Part shown: positions 43,761 through 51,431 of the stretch, piece by piece | How positions within the stretch are numbered: the first letter of the stretch is position 1 | How the letters are laid out: each line of letters opens with the position of its first letter | Source of the DNA: Pontibacter pudoricolor | GTDB taxonomy: Bacteria > Bacteroidota > Bacteroidia > Cytophagales > Hymenobacteraceae | Reading direction: 5' to 3' | Length of the DNA stretch: 64,000 bases | NCBI RefSeq assembly: GCF_010092985.1 | Contig: NZ_CP048106.1 | Location: 3,697,001-3,761,000, forward strand | The notes under the pieces: model-generated | What the model was told of the DNA's origin: nothing | The model's input: only the letters and a program-made list of their open reading frames with translations | Databases searched by the model: none | Program-made: the position numbers and the translations under genes

Positions 43761-44858
43761 ATGTTCTCAGTTACGCCCCTAAAATATCTGCGCTTTACTC
43801 TATTGGTTTTTGCTGTTCTGCTGGTGCAGCAGGCAAGAGCTGAAAATAAGGAAACAGATTACATTAAAGCGTATTACCCGGTTATTCATGAGGCCGAAAT
43901 GCTGGTGCTCCGTAAAGACTATAGTGCTGCGCTGGATAAATATGCCGAAGCTTTTAAAGCTGTGCCAGAGCCCTTTGCCCGTGACTATTACAACGCTGCC
44001 GTTTGCGCAACCCTGACAGAGAACTATACACAGACCTATAGTTACCTGGAAGAGCTTGCCCTAAAAGGAGTGAAGCTGGAATTTATAGAGAAGCAGGAGG
44101 TTTTTAAACCCTTGCACGAATCAAAAGACTGGAAAAAGCTACAGAAGAAATATCCGAAGTACCGCAAAAAATATAAACGCCACGCTAACCTGGATGTAAG
44201 AGCCGACCTGGATGAACTATATGCCCGTGATAAGTACTTCAGGCTTGCGAAAGGCGGTTTAAGGGTTTATGCTGATACGCTCCGTAAAATAGAAAACGAG
44301 AACGTGGATATTTTGCTGAGAACAATACAAAAGCGCGGCTACCCCGGCGAAAAGCTGATCGGTGTCGGCGATACTATAGAACAGCTCCCGAGATTCAGTA
44401 TTGTTATAGAACGGCAGACAACAGCAAAAAAAGGGTTCGACTTTTCAGAGATTTTAAAGGAAGCTGTGCAGAAAGGGCATATTTCGCCACAGGCAGCGGC
44501 TTACCTTATGGAAACGCAAAAAGGAACACGTTACTATAAAACCAGGGCACTGGTGCGCGTAGCCTGTACCAACAAAAAAGACTGCGAAGGCGACAAAAAA
44601 CTTAAGGCACTGAATAAATACCTGGTAGAGGATCTGAGTAAAAAGGAAGAAAAGAAAGTGAATGACCTGCGTGCCGAAATTGGATTAGAGCCCGTTGATG
44701 ATTACCGCCGGAAAGTGCTTTATAGTTTAAGCGACAATCGTTTTATGCTGGGCTATAGATGGTCGGTTGCGAATTATATTGTGCCTGGCAGGGATGCAGC
44801 AGAAGAACTTACCCGTGGGCTGGTTTCAGCAGAAAGAGCCCTTACTACCAGGGAATAA
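43761..44858 (+). CDS. Secreted TPR-like hypothetical protein
   Basis: 365 residues, signal peptide with cleavage after QQARA (about 26). Residues 30-110 contain TPR-like helix pairs (MLVLRKDYSAALDKYAEAFK, YYNAAVCATLTENYTQTYSYL). The middle is very basic (KKYPKYRKKYKRH), and the C-terminal part is helical (EEKKVNDLRAEIGLEPVDDYRRK). No catalytic motif is known to me. It is convergent with murQ, 10 bases apart, and an exact AACTATAGTT lies in the gap (44861-44870). Confidence 0.8.
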   Translation: MFSVTPLKYLRFTLLVFAVLLVQQARAENKETDYIKAYYPVIHEAEMLVLRKDYSAALDKYAEAFKAVPEPFARDYYNAAVCATLTENYTQTYSYLEELALKGVKLEFIEKQEVFKPLHESKDWKKLQKKYPKYRKKYKRHANLDVRADLDELYARDKYFRLAKGGLRVYADTLRKIENENVDILLRTIQKRGYPGEKLIGVGDTIEQLPRFSIVIERQTTAKKGFDFSEILKEAVQKGHISPQAAAYLMETQKGTRYYKTRALVRVACTNKKDCEGDKKLKALNKYLVEDLSKKEEKKVNDLRAEIGLEPVDDYRRKVLYSLSDNRFMLGYRWSVANYIVPGRDAAEELTRGLVSAERALTTRE

Positions 44859-44868
44859 CAAACTATAG

Positions 44869-45687
44869 TTATGCCTGTGTATCACCGTTTCGGTAGGCAA
44901 CTATAGCTGCACGCACACTTCCATACTTTTGTAGTAAAGCGGCCGCTTCGGCCCTGCCCAGCTGCAGTTCTTCCATCAGCATACGTGTGCCACGGTCTAC
45001 CAGCTTTAAGTTTGAAAGCTGCATATCCACCATCTTGTTGCCTTTTACACGGCCCAGCCGTATCATGGTAGAGGTGGTGAGCATGTTAAGTGCCAGCTTC
45101 TGGGCGGTTCCGGCTTTCATGCGGGTGCTGCCCGTTACAAATTCAGGGCCGGTTACAACCTCAACAGGATAATCAGAAACGCCGGCAACGGCGCTGGCGG
45201 CATTGCAAACTATACAGCCGGTAGCAATTCCATTTTCACGGCAGGTTTTTAACCCCCCGATCACATAGGGGGTCCGCCCGGAAGCTGCAATACCTACTAC
45301 TATATCTTTATCAGTAATATTATACTGCAGCAGGTCTTTCCAGGCTTGCTGCTCATCGTCTTCCGCAAATTCTACTGCCTTGCGTATGGCTGCGTCGCCA
45401 CCTGCTATCAGGCCAATCACCATGCCATGGGGTACGCCATACGTAGGCGGGCACTCCGAGGCATCTACCACACCTAAACGGCCACTGGTGCCGGCACCAA
45501 TATAAAATAACCTGCCACCCTGCTGCAATCTTTCTACGGTAGCATTAACCAGTTGCTCCAGTTGCGGGATAGCTTTTTCTACAGCCAGCGGAACGGTTTT
45601 GTCTTCGTTGTTTATGCTTTCCAGTAACTGGCGGACAGGCATTTGCTCCAGGCGGTCGTAATTAGATGCGGATTCGGTGGTAGACAC
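44869..45687 (-). CDS. murQ: N-acetylmuramic acid 6-phosphate etherase
   Basis: 272 residues. MurQ removes the lactate ether from MurNAc-6-phosphate to give GlcNAc-6-phosphate, in recycling of cell wall fragments. The SIS fold is clear: GGRLFYIGAGTSGRLGVVDASECPPTYG and the active-site Glu in ECPP; the TGSTRMKAGTAQKLALNMLTT block is also complete. It follows the sugar-kinase gene by 49 bases in the same direction, as expected for the pathway. Confidence 0.96.
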   Translation of the reverse strand: MSTTESASNYDRLEQMPVRQLLESINNEDKTVPLAVEKAIPQLEQLVNATVERLQQGGRLFYIGAGTSGRLGVVDASECPPTYGVPHGMVIGLIAGGDAAIRKAVEFAEDDEQQAWKDLLQYNITDKDIVVGIAASGRTPYVIGGLKTCRENGIATGCIVCNAASAVAGVSDYPVEVVTGPEFVTGSTRMKAGTAQKLALNMLTTSTMIRLGRVKGNKMVDMQLSNLKLVDRGTRMLMEELQLGRAEAAALLQKYGSVRAAIVAYRNGDTQA

Positions 45688-45736
45688 GTTTACTCTAATT
45701 ATTAATTATAAATGATGAATTGCCCTGCTGTATAAA

Positions 45737-46609
45737 CTATACATTTTTGGTCGCACCTGATTTCTCAAGCAACTCCTGATGATATTTGATCAGTCCTTCG
45801 CTTGGACTCTGGATGATAGTTTCGATCCGAAGCCCGTACTTTTTGGCAGCCATTTTCAGGTTGTCGGCAAAGTAATAAGCAATAGAGCCTACAAAGTTTA
45901 CCGGCAACTCCATGTGCCCTTTATATTTGAGTACGTGGCGCTCAAAAAAGTTTTCGAAGTTGGTATAGATCAGTTCTTTTATAAACGGATGCTTGCGCTT
46001 ATCGTGTGCAAACTTAGCAAACGTAGCCATATACCGGCTCGGCACTTCGGCACCATAAACCGCATCCAGAAATTCGTCTTTGGTAATGTGGTAGGTGTTT
46101 TTCAGTGATTGTGCCAGTTCTTCGGGCAGCTCGCGGTAAAAATAAGAGCGCATCAGTAATTTGCCTAAGTAAGCGCCGCTGCCCTCATCACCCAGCAGAA
46201 ATCCCAGCGAGGGCACATTATCAATTATCTGCGCGCCATCATAAAGGCATGAATTGGAGCCAGTGCCAAGTATGCAGGCAATGCCCGGGTTGTGGCCACA
46301 CAGCGCACGTGCCGCACTTAGCAGGTCATGGTCTACGTTGACCTCACTTTCAGGGAAAAGGCGCTGCAAGGCGTCCGAAACCTTCTTGTTGCGCTCCGGC
46401 GAGCTGCAGCCTGCACCATAATAATAAATAGCCGATGGTTTCTTATCAGTAAGGTTCGGGAGTAACGAGTTACTAAGCTCTTTATAGATGTCTTCCGTCT
46501 CCTGGTACATGGGGTTAAAGCCCACTGTCTGTACTTTTTGCAGTACTTCTGTATGATTTAGAGCGTTCCAGTCTGTTTTTGTAGAGCCACTATCTGCAAT
46601 AAGAACCAT
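45737..46609 (-). CDS. BadF/BadG-type N-acetylglucosamine kinase
   Basis: 290 residues. The fold is the actin-like ASKHA ATPase: ADSGSTKTDW at the N-terminus (phosphate 1), VDHDLLSAARALCG, then CILGTGSNSCLYDG and GFLLGDEGSGAYLG (phosphate 2 and adenosine motifs). It phosphorylates an amino sugar. Pairing with murQ points to MurNAc or GlcNAc as substrate; MurNAc kinase (MurK-like) is plausible. Cytoplasmic. Confidence 0.9.
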   Translation of the reverse strand: MVLIADSGSTKTDWNALNHTEVLQKVQTVGFNPMYQETEDIYKELSNSLLPNLTDKKPSAIYYYGAGCSSPERNKKVSDALQRLFPESEVNVDHDLLSAARALCGHNPGIACILGTGSNSCLYDGAQIIDNVPSLGFLLGDEGSGAYLGKLLMRSYFYRELPEELAQSLKNTYHITKDEFLDAVYGAEVPSRYMATFAKFAHDKRKHPFIKELIYTNFENFFERHVLKYKGHMELPVNFVGSIAYYFADNLKMAAKKYGLRIETIIQSPSEGLIKYHQELLEKSGATKNV

Positions 46610-46668
46610 ATGCTGTAAATTAAAATATAAAGATGCTTATGTATAGTTACGGATATTGGTTATCCGGA

Positions 46669-46923
46669 TTATTCTGTACGGTACACGGAGTTTTTTACCA
46701 GCCCTACTGCCTCAAATTTATCAAAAACAAATTCAGTATGGGGTGCATTTTTTAATTCTTCAGTCAGGTCCTGGCCGGCCCAGTGCTCGTAATGGTTGCC
46801 TGTGCGCCATAACCTTGATTTTCTGACATCATAAATTACGCCTTTATATGCTACCCAAACATCGTCTCTGTCCTGGCCGTTGCGTGAGGCAAGCTGTTGT
46901 AAAGTGTATTCGGGTAAGGGCAT
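46669..46923 (-). CDS. Small cytochrome b5-like heme-binding protein
   Basis: 84 residues. The sequence YTLQQLASRNGQDRDDVWVAYKGVIYDVRKS matches the start of a cytochrome b5 domain. Possible heme His residues are in RTGNHYEHWAGQDLTEELKNAPHTEFVFDKF (His43-46 region and His61). The family usually has a His-Pro-Gly-Gly core; here the HPGG is missing, which makes heme binding less sure. Such soluble single-domain forms occur in many bacteria. No membrane anchor. Confidence 0.8.
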   Translation of the reverse strand: MPLPEYTLQQLASRNGQDRDDVWVAYKGVIYDVRKSRLWRTGNHYEHWAGQDLTEELKNAPHTEFVFDKFEAVGLVKNSVYRTE

Positions 46924-47063
46924 GTTTCTTTAAGTTGTAATTCTGGAGTCGTGGATGTTTGACAATCACCTTTATGTACAAAGATCTATAGTTTACAAAG
47001 GCAGGTTCGTTCCAACTATAAACTCGCTATATCTCTAGGTTCTAGAGGTTTGCGTCTGTAAAG

Positions 47064-48221
47064 TTACCCGATACGTGCCTGCGTAAGTATCCAGCGGTTC
47101 GGGACTTCACCTTTAGTTGCCTGCAGATAATCTTCATAACTGCAGGGCACCACGCGGGTAGTCTTTCCTTCTGTCAGCGATTCTACTTCCAGCCACCACT
47201 TTTCGCTCTGCTTGCTTTTGTAGAATACCATTCTATCCGGGTTATCATTAAAGGCAACGGCATATTTTGTGAACTGTTTACTGTTAAAACTGATCTCATT
47301 CTTGCGGTGGTAAAACCCTTCAATAAAATACCAGATCATCGTTGCAACGGTCATGGCTGTCAGTTCACGCTCATCCAGTGCCGGGTTGTATTCATAAATT
47401 CCGAGGGAGGTCAGGTTATCATTCAGGCCGGCGTACCAGCATAGCTGGCAGGCTTCTTCGCCGGTTAAGCCAAAGGGGTTGGCAGGCTCGTAGCCCGGTG
47501 CGTCCTGGTGCCTGATGGCAGCCACATCTATAGTTAACAGGTCGGCAAGGCGAACTACAGGCTCCATTTCCTGCACGTTACGATGCACTTCACCCACGCG
47601 GTAAGCTTCAAAATGCATTTTCTCCAGTGTGGCCATTACCTCCGGCTCCACTAAATACGACTGGTACCCGATCTGCCCAAGGCTGAACAGGTAGTTTGGC
47701 TCATGCATAAGTATGCTCCGCAGCTGCTTTTTATTAGGAGTAGCATCTGTGTCTTCGGTCATATCCACGCTGCAGTCTACGGTAACCATATTTATTACGC
47801 GTTCCAGATGCTCGTAACCCATAAACTGCCCATACTCCAGGTCATGCGATCCGCCAATTAGTACAGGTATGGTACCATGCGAGATAAGCACTTCTACAAT
47901 TTCTTTTATGCGCAGGTACGTATCATCCAGCGTGATGCCGGGTCTCAGGTTGCCCAGGTCTACTATTCTGCAGCTGCCTGCGCCTTTGTTAAGTGCATAT
48001 AGTTTTTTGCGTACAGCACGGGCAGCAGCCAGAGTTGGGTCGGTATTTTCTTCATTTCCACTGCCACGCGTTTCGTTTATGCCCAATATGGCAATGTCGG
48101 CAGCGCGCCAGTCTGGGAACTTGCTTACAAAACGGCTTATATAGGAGCCCAGGGTACGGGGCTTGTTAAGCGCTGCAAAAACATCTTCGTTCAGCGGTTC
48201 AAAAAAGATCGACAGGTTCAT
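47064..48221 (-). CDS. Arginase-fold (formimidoylglutamase-like) protein with altered metal site
   Basis: 385 residues. Ureohydrolases need the metal motifs GGxHD, DAHxD and SxDxDxxDP. Here only the first is canonical (IGGSHDLEYG). The second reads VTVDCSVDM, without the usual His, and the third reads LTIDVAAIRHQDAPGYE, without the second Asp pair. The N-terminal 60 residues and C-terminal 60 residues are extra. It is annotated as formimidoylglutamase in this phylum as far as I know, but the metal site is degenerate, so it may be a different enzyme or not an enzyme. Monocistronic. Confidence 0.8.
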   Translation of the reverse strand: MNLSIFFEPLNEDVFAALNKPRTLGSYISRFVSKFPDWRAADIAILGINETRGSGNEENTDPTLAAARAVRKKLYALNKGAGSCRIVDLGNLRPGITLDDTYLRIKEIVEVLISHGTIPVLIGGSHDLEYGQFMGYEHLERVINMVTVDCSVDMTEDTDATPNKKQLRSILMHEPNYLFSLGQIGYQSYLVEPEVMATLEKMHFEAYRVGEVHRNVQEMEPVVRLADLLTIDVAAIRHQDAPGYEPANPFGLTGEEACQLCWYAGLNDNLTSLGIYEYNPALDERELTAMTVATMIWYFIEGFYHRKNEISFNSKQFTKYAVAFNDNPDRMVFYKSKQSEKWWLEVESLTEGKTTRVVPCSYEDYLQATKGEVPNRWILTQARIG

Positions 48222-48463
48222 ACAGTGGCTGCTTTACTTTAATTTTGAAATACCATAACTATGGGTATAACTGTAGTAGTTGGCTATAGGCCGGTAAATA
48301 AAGGTAAATTAGGGAGTGTAATATAACGCATATTAAATATTTATGAGAGCGAAAGTGGGAGAAAAGAAAAAAAATAATTAAAATGCACTAATGATGAGCC
48401 AGTAATTATATTTCCGGGCTCTGTTATAGTTTAGGTTACACGCTATATAAAGATATAAACAGC

Positions 48464-50227
48464 ATGAGCATCACCCGCACCATCGATTTTTTGTCGCACC
48501 AGTTAAACAACTTTCCCAAGCAAGATTGCCTTGCTGCCAAAGTAAACGGACAATGGGTGAAATACAGCACCCAGGATGTGCAGAAGATGTCGGACCTTGT
48601 AAGCCTGGGGCTTTTAAAGCTGGGTATTGGTAAAAACGACAAGGTAGCCATTATCTCTTTCAACCGCCCGGAGTGGGTGTTTGCAGATTATGGTATACAA
48701 CAGATTGGCGCCATAAGTGTGCCGATGTACCCGACTATAACTGTTGAGGATTACCGTTATATCTTTAATGATGCTGAAGTAAAAGCAATTTTTGTAGCCG
48801 ATAGCGAACTATACAACAAAGTAGTTGCTGCTACAGATGGCCTGGACGGCGTAAAAGAGATCTATACATTTGATGAGGTACATGGTGCCAAGCATTGGTC
48901 GGAAGTGGTGGAGATGGGCAAGCAGCTGGAGAATCCGGAGCAATTAAATGAGCTTCGCGACGCCGTTACTGCTGATGATATCCTGACTATCATTTATACT
49001 TCCGGTACCACTGGCAATCCGAAAGGTGTAATGCTGACGCATAATAATATCGTGAGCAACGTGCAGGGCATTGTAAACTATGTGCCTGTAAACAACACGC
49101 ACCGCGCACTCAGCTTCCTGCCGTTGTGCCATATTTTCGAGCGTATGCTTATGTATATGTACCTGCGTATCGGGGTCTCTATTTACTATGCCGAAAGTAT
49201 AGAAAAAGTAGCCGACAACCTGAAAGAAGTGCAGCCGCACATATTTACAACCGTGCCGCGCCTGCTCGAAAAAGTTTATGATAAGATCGTGGCTAAAGGC
49301 ATGGAACTGACAGGCGTGAAGCGCAAGCTGTTTTTCTGGGCACTGGAGCTTGGTCTGAAGTACGATACTCAGAAAGACAACGGCTGGTGGTACAACCAGC
49401 AGCTGGCACTGGCCAATAAGCTTATCTTTAGCAAATGGCGCGAAGCGCTTGGGGGTAATGTTATTGCTATCGTTTCGGGTGGTGCTGCGTTGCAGCCACG
49501 TTTGGCACGTGTGTTCTGGGCTGCTAACATCCGGGTGATGGAAGGTTACGGTTTAACAGAAACATCGCCGGTAATTACATTCAACCGCTTTGAGCCTGAA
49601 AATAACATGATCGGTACGGTAGGTCTGAACATTGATAATGTGGAGGTGAAGATAGCTGAAGCAGACGGCGAGATACTTACCCGCGGACCGCATGTAATGA
49701 AAGGTTACTATAACAAGCCTGAGTTAACTGCCGAAGTTATTGACAGCGACGGCTGGTTCCATACAGGCGACATTGGCGAAATGGTTCATGGCAAATACCT
49801 GAAGATCACGGATCGCAAGAAAGAAATGTTTAAAACTTCCGGTGGAAAGTATGTAGCGCCGCAGCCGATCGAGAATAAGCTGAAAGAATCTGTAGTGATT
49901 GAGCAGGTAATGGTAGTAGGTGATGGTCAGAAATATGCTGCAGCGCTTATAGTTCCGTCGTTCATGGGCCTGCAGGACTATTGCATGCATAAAGGCATAC
50001 CTTACACTACAGATGCTGACATGATCACAAAGCCGGAGATAGTGGAGAAATTCAAGCGTGAGATCGAGAAAGCCAATCATGGTCTTGCTCAATACGAGAC
50101 TGTGAAGAAGTTTAAGCTCATCCCGAACATGTGGACTGTAGAAAGCGGCGAGCTTACCCCAACCCTTAAAGTGAAGCGTAAGATAATCTCTGCCAACTAT
50201 AAGAATGAGATCGATAGCATGTTTTAG
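48464..50227 (+). CDS. Long-chain acyl-CoA ligase (AMP-binding)
   Basis: 587 residues. It activates fatty acids with ATP and CoA. The AMP-binding signature is TIIYTSGTTGNPKGVMLTHN near residues 174-193, and GYGLTETSP and the FACS motif GWFHTGDIGEMVHGKYLKITDRKK are intact; the last one is diagnostic of FadD-type ligases. The protein has no membrane segment. It lies upstream of the beta-oxidation genes and should supply their acyl-CoA substrates. A terminator lies beyond the next gene. Confidence 0.93.
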   Translation: MSITRTIDFLSHQLNNFPKQDCLAAKVNGQWVKYSTQDVQKMSDLVSLGLLKLGIGKNDKVAIISFNRPEWVFADYGIQQIGAISVPMYPTITVEDYRYIFNDAEVKAIFVADSELYNKVVAATDGLDGVKEIYTFDEVHGAKHWSEVVEMGKQLENPEQLNELRDAVTADDILTIIYTSGTTGNPKGVMLTHNNIVSNVQGIVNYVPVNNTHRALSFLPLCHIFERMLMYMYLRIGVSIYYAESIEKVADNLKEVQPHIFTTVPRLLEKVYDKIVAKGMELTGVKRKLFFWALELGLKYDTQKDNGWWYNQQLALANKLIFSKWREALGGNVIAIVSGGAALQPRLARVFWAANIRVMEGYGLTETSPVITFNRFEPENNMIGTVGLNIDNVEVKIAEADGEILTRGPHVMKGYYNKPELTAEVIDSDGWFHTGDIGEMVHGKYLKITDRKKEMFKTSGGKYVAPQPIENKLKESVVIEQVMVVGDGQKYAAALIVPSFMGLQDYCMHKGIPYTTDADMITKPEIVEKFKREIEKANHGLAQYETVKKFKLIPNMWTVESGELTPTLKVKRKIISANYKNEIDSMF

Positions 50228-50253
50228 GCTATAAAGTTCAAAAATAGCTGTAG

Positions 50254-50775
50254 ATGAATTTACGAATTAAGAATTCACAGATAACTTTAAAAGTAATTGG
50301 ATGGATTCAGATTATTGGAGGAATACTTGGGTTTTGGGTAATGAGCAAAATCATGCTCTATACTGAAACTGTTAGTGGAGGAATACTTCTGGTAATTTTA
50401 GTCGGTCTTGGGTTGTTTAGTTTTTCAATATACGCTGGACGACACCTTCTTTCAGAAAAGGAGGTTACGTATGGGATTATTCTGTCTATTATAAACCAAG
50501 CACTGCAAACAGTACACTTTAGTATGTTTGGTAATGGTCTAAGCTATAGTTCTGGATTAGTAAGCCTAATTGGGATAGAAAATGGATTTAAGTTTAATTT
50601 TGCGATATTCTCTTCTGTCTTCAATATGTCATATTTATTAGAGAGTTATGACTTTATGCTTAAGATTAATCTAGTAGCAATTTTTCTGATTCTTATTTTG
50701 GTTGATATCTGGCGCGAAAGAAAGCATGGCCTCGAAAATCAGGTGCTGGATTATTCTTCACCTGACCAATTGTAA
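50254..50775 (+). CDS. Hypothetical protein with four transmembrane helices
   Basis: 173 residues with hydrophobic segments at about 12-30, 40-60, 65-85 and 130-160. The codons are AT-rich and unlike those of the ligase before it, which suggests recent acquisition. No family recognised. A terminator follows 27 bases after the stop. Confidence 0.7.
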   Translation: MNLRIKNSQITLKVIGWIQIIGGILGFWVMSKIMLYTETVSGGILLVILVGLGLFSFSIYAGRHLLSEKEVTYGIILSIINQALQTVHFSMFGNGLSYSSGLVSLIGIENGFKFNFAIFSSVFNMSYLLESYDFMLKINLVAIFLILILVDIWRERKHGLENQVLDYSSPDQL

Positions 50776-50801
50776 GTAGCAAGAATTGTAATGACATTAA
50801 G

Positions 50802-50829
50802 AGCCCTCCCCAAAACGGAGGGCTTTTTT
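50802..50829 (+). terminator. Terminator after the membrane protein gene
   Basis: AGCCCTCC and GGAGGGCT form an 8 bp stem, followed by TTTTT. Confidence 0.9.
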
Positions 50830-50944
50830 AATGCCTGATTGTTAAAACGATAACTATAGTATCTGTAAAGCACCTCCTTCGTACTATATTTTATGCATGC
50901 CGAATAAATTTTCATAAATAGTATGCTTGCATAACATTATTTTA

Positions 50945-50952
50945 TATATTTG
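50945..50952 (+). promoter_or_regulatory. Candidate -7 box (TATATTTG) for the marR gene
   Basis: It matches TAnnTTTG 20 bases ahead of the ATG at 50973. A TTG at 50927-50929 is near but closer than usual. Confidence 0.45.
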
Positions 50953-50972
50953 GTATACACCATTATTTGTAC

Positions 50973-51406
50973 ATGAAGCCAGAAGAGACAGTAGATTATA
51001 ATGTGAAAGTATGTTGGCATGCTATCTCGCGCATGTATAACACCGAGGCTGCCAAGAACGACATTACAACATCTATCGGGTTTGTGTTGTTGAACATAGA
51101 CCAGGAAGCAGGTACGCCTGCTACCAAAATTGCTCCATTACTGGGTCTGGAGGCCCGCAGCCTTACCCGCATCCTGAAAAGCATGGAGGAGAAGAAGCTG
51201 ATCTTTAAAGTTTCGGACCCCAGCGATAAGCGCCTTGTGCGCATTTTCCTGACAAAGAAAGGATTGGAGAAAAAGAAATTTCGAGAAAGACTGTGCTGCG
51301 CTTTAACCATAAAGTATACGAAACTATACCGCAGGAAGAACTGGATGCTTTTTTTAAAGTGTGCGGACGCATACAAACTATGATCGAGAACAAAGAGATA
51401 TTTTAA
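50973..51406 (+). pseudogene. MarR-family regulator, 3' end shifted by an apparent 1-base deletion
   Basis: The frame from 50973 holds the winged helix (KIAPLLGLEARSLTRILKSMEEKKLIFKVSDPSDKRLVRIFLTKKG). It then leaves its normal course at GLEKKKFRERL and stops at 51383. If one A is added to the AAAAA run at 51271-51275, the protein reads on as EKKEISRKTVLRFNHKVYETIPQEELDAFFKVC... and ends at 51406, giving 144 residues with the usual MarR dimerisation helix. It lies 25 bases before fadN, so it is the likely local repressor of the beta-oxidation operon, sensing acyl-CoA. Confidence 0.85.
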
Positions 51407-51431
51407 CCCATAGACAACTATAAGCTATTCT

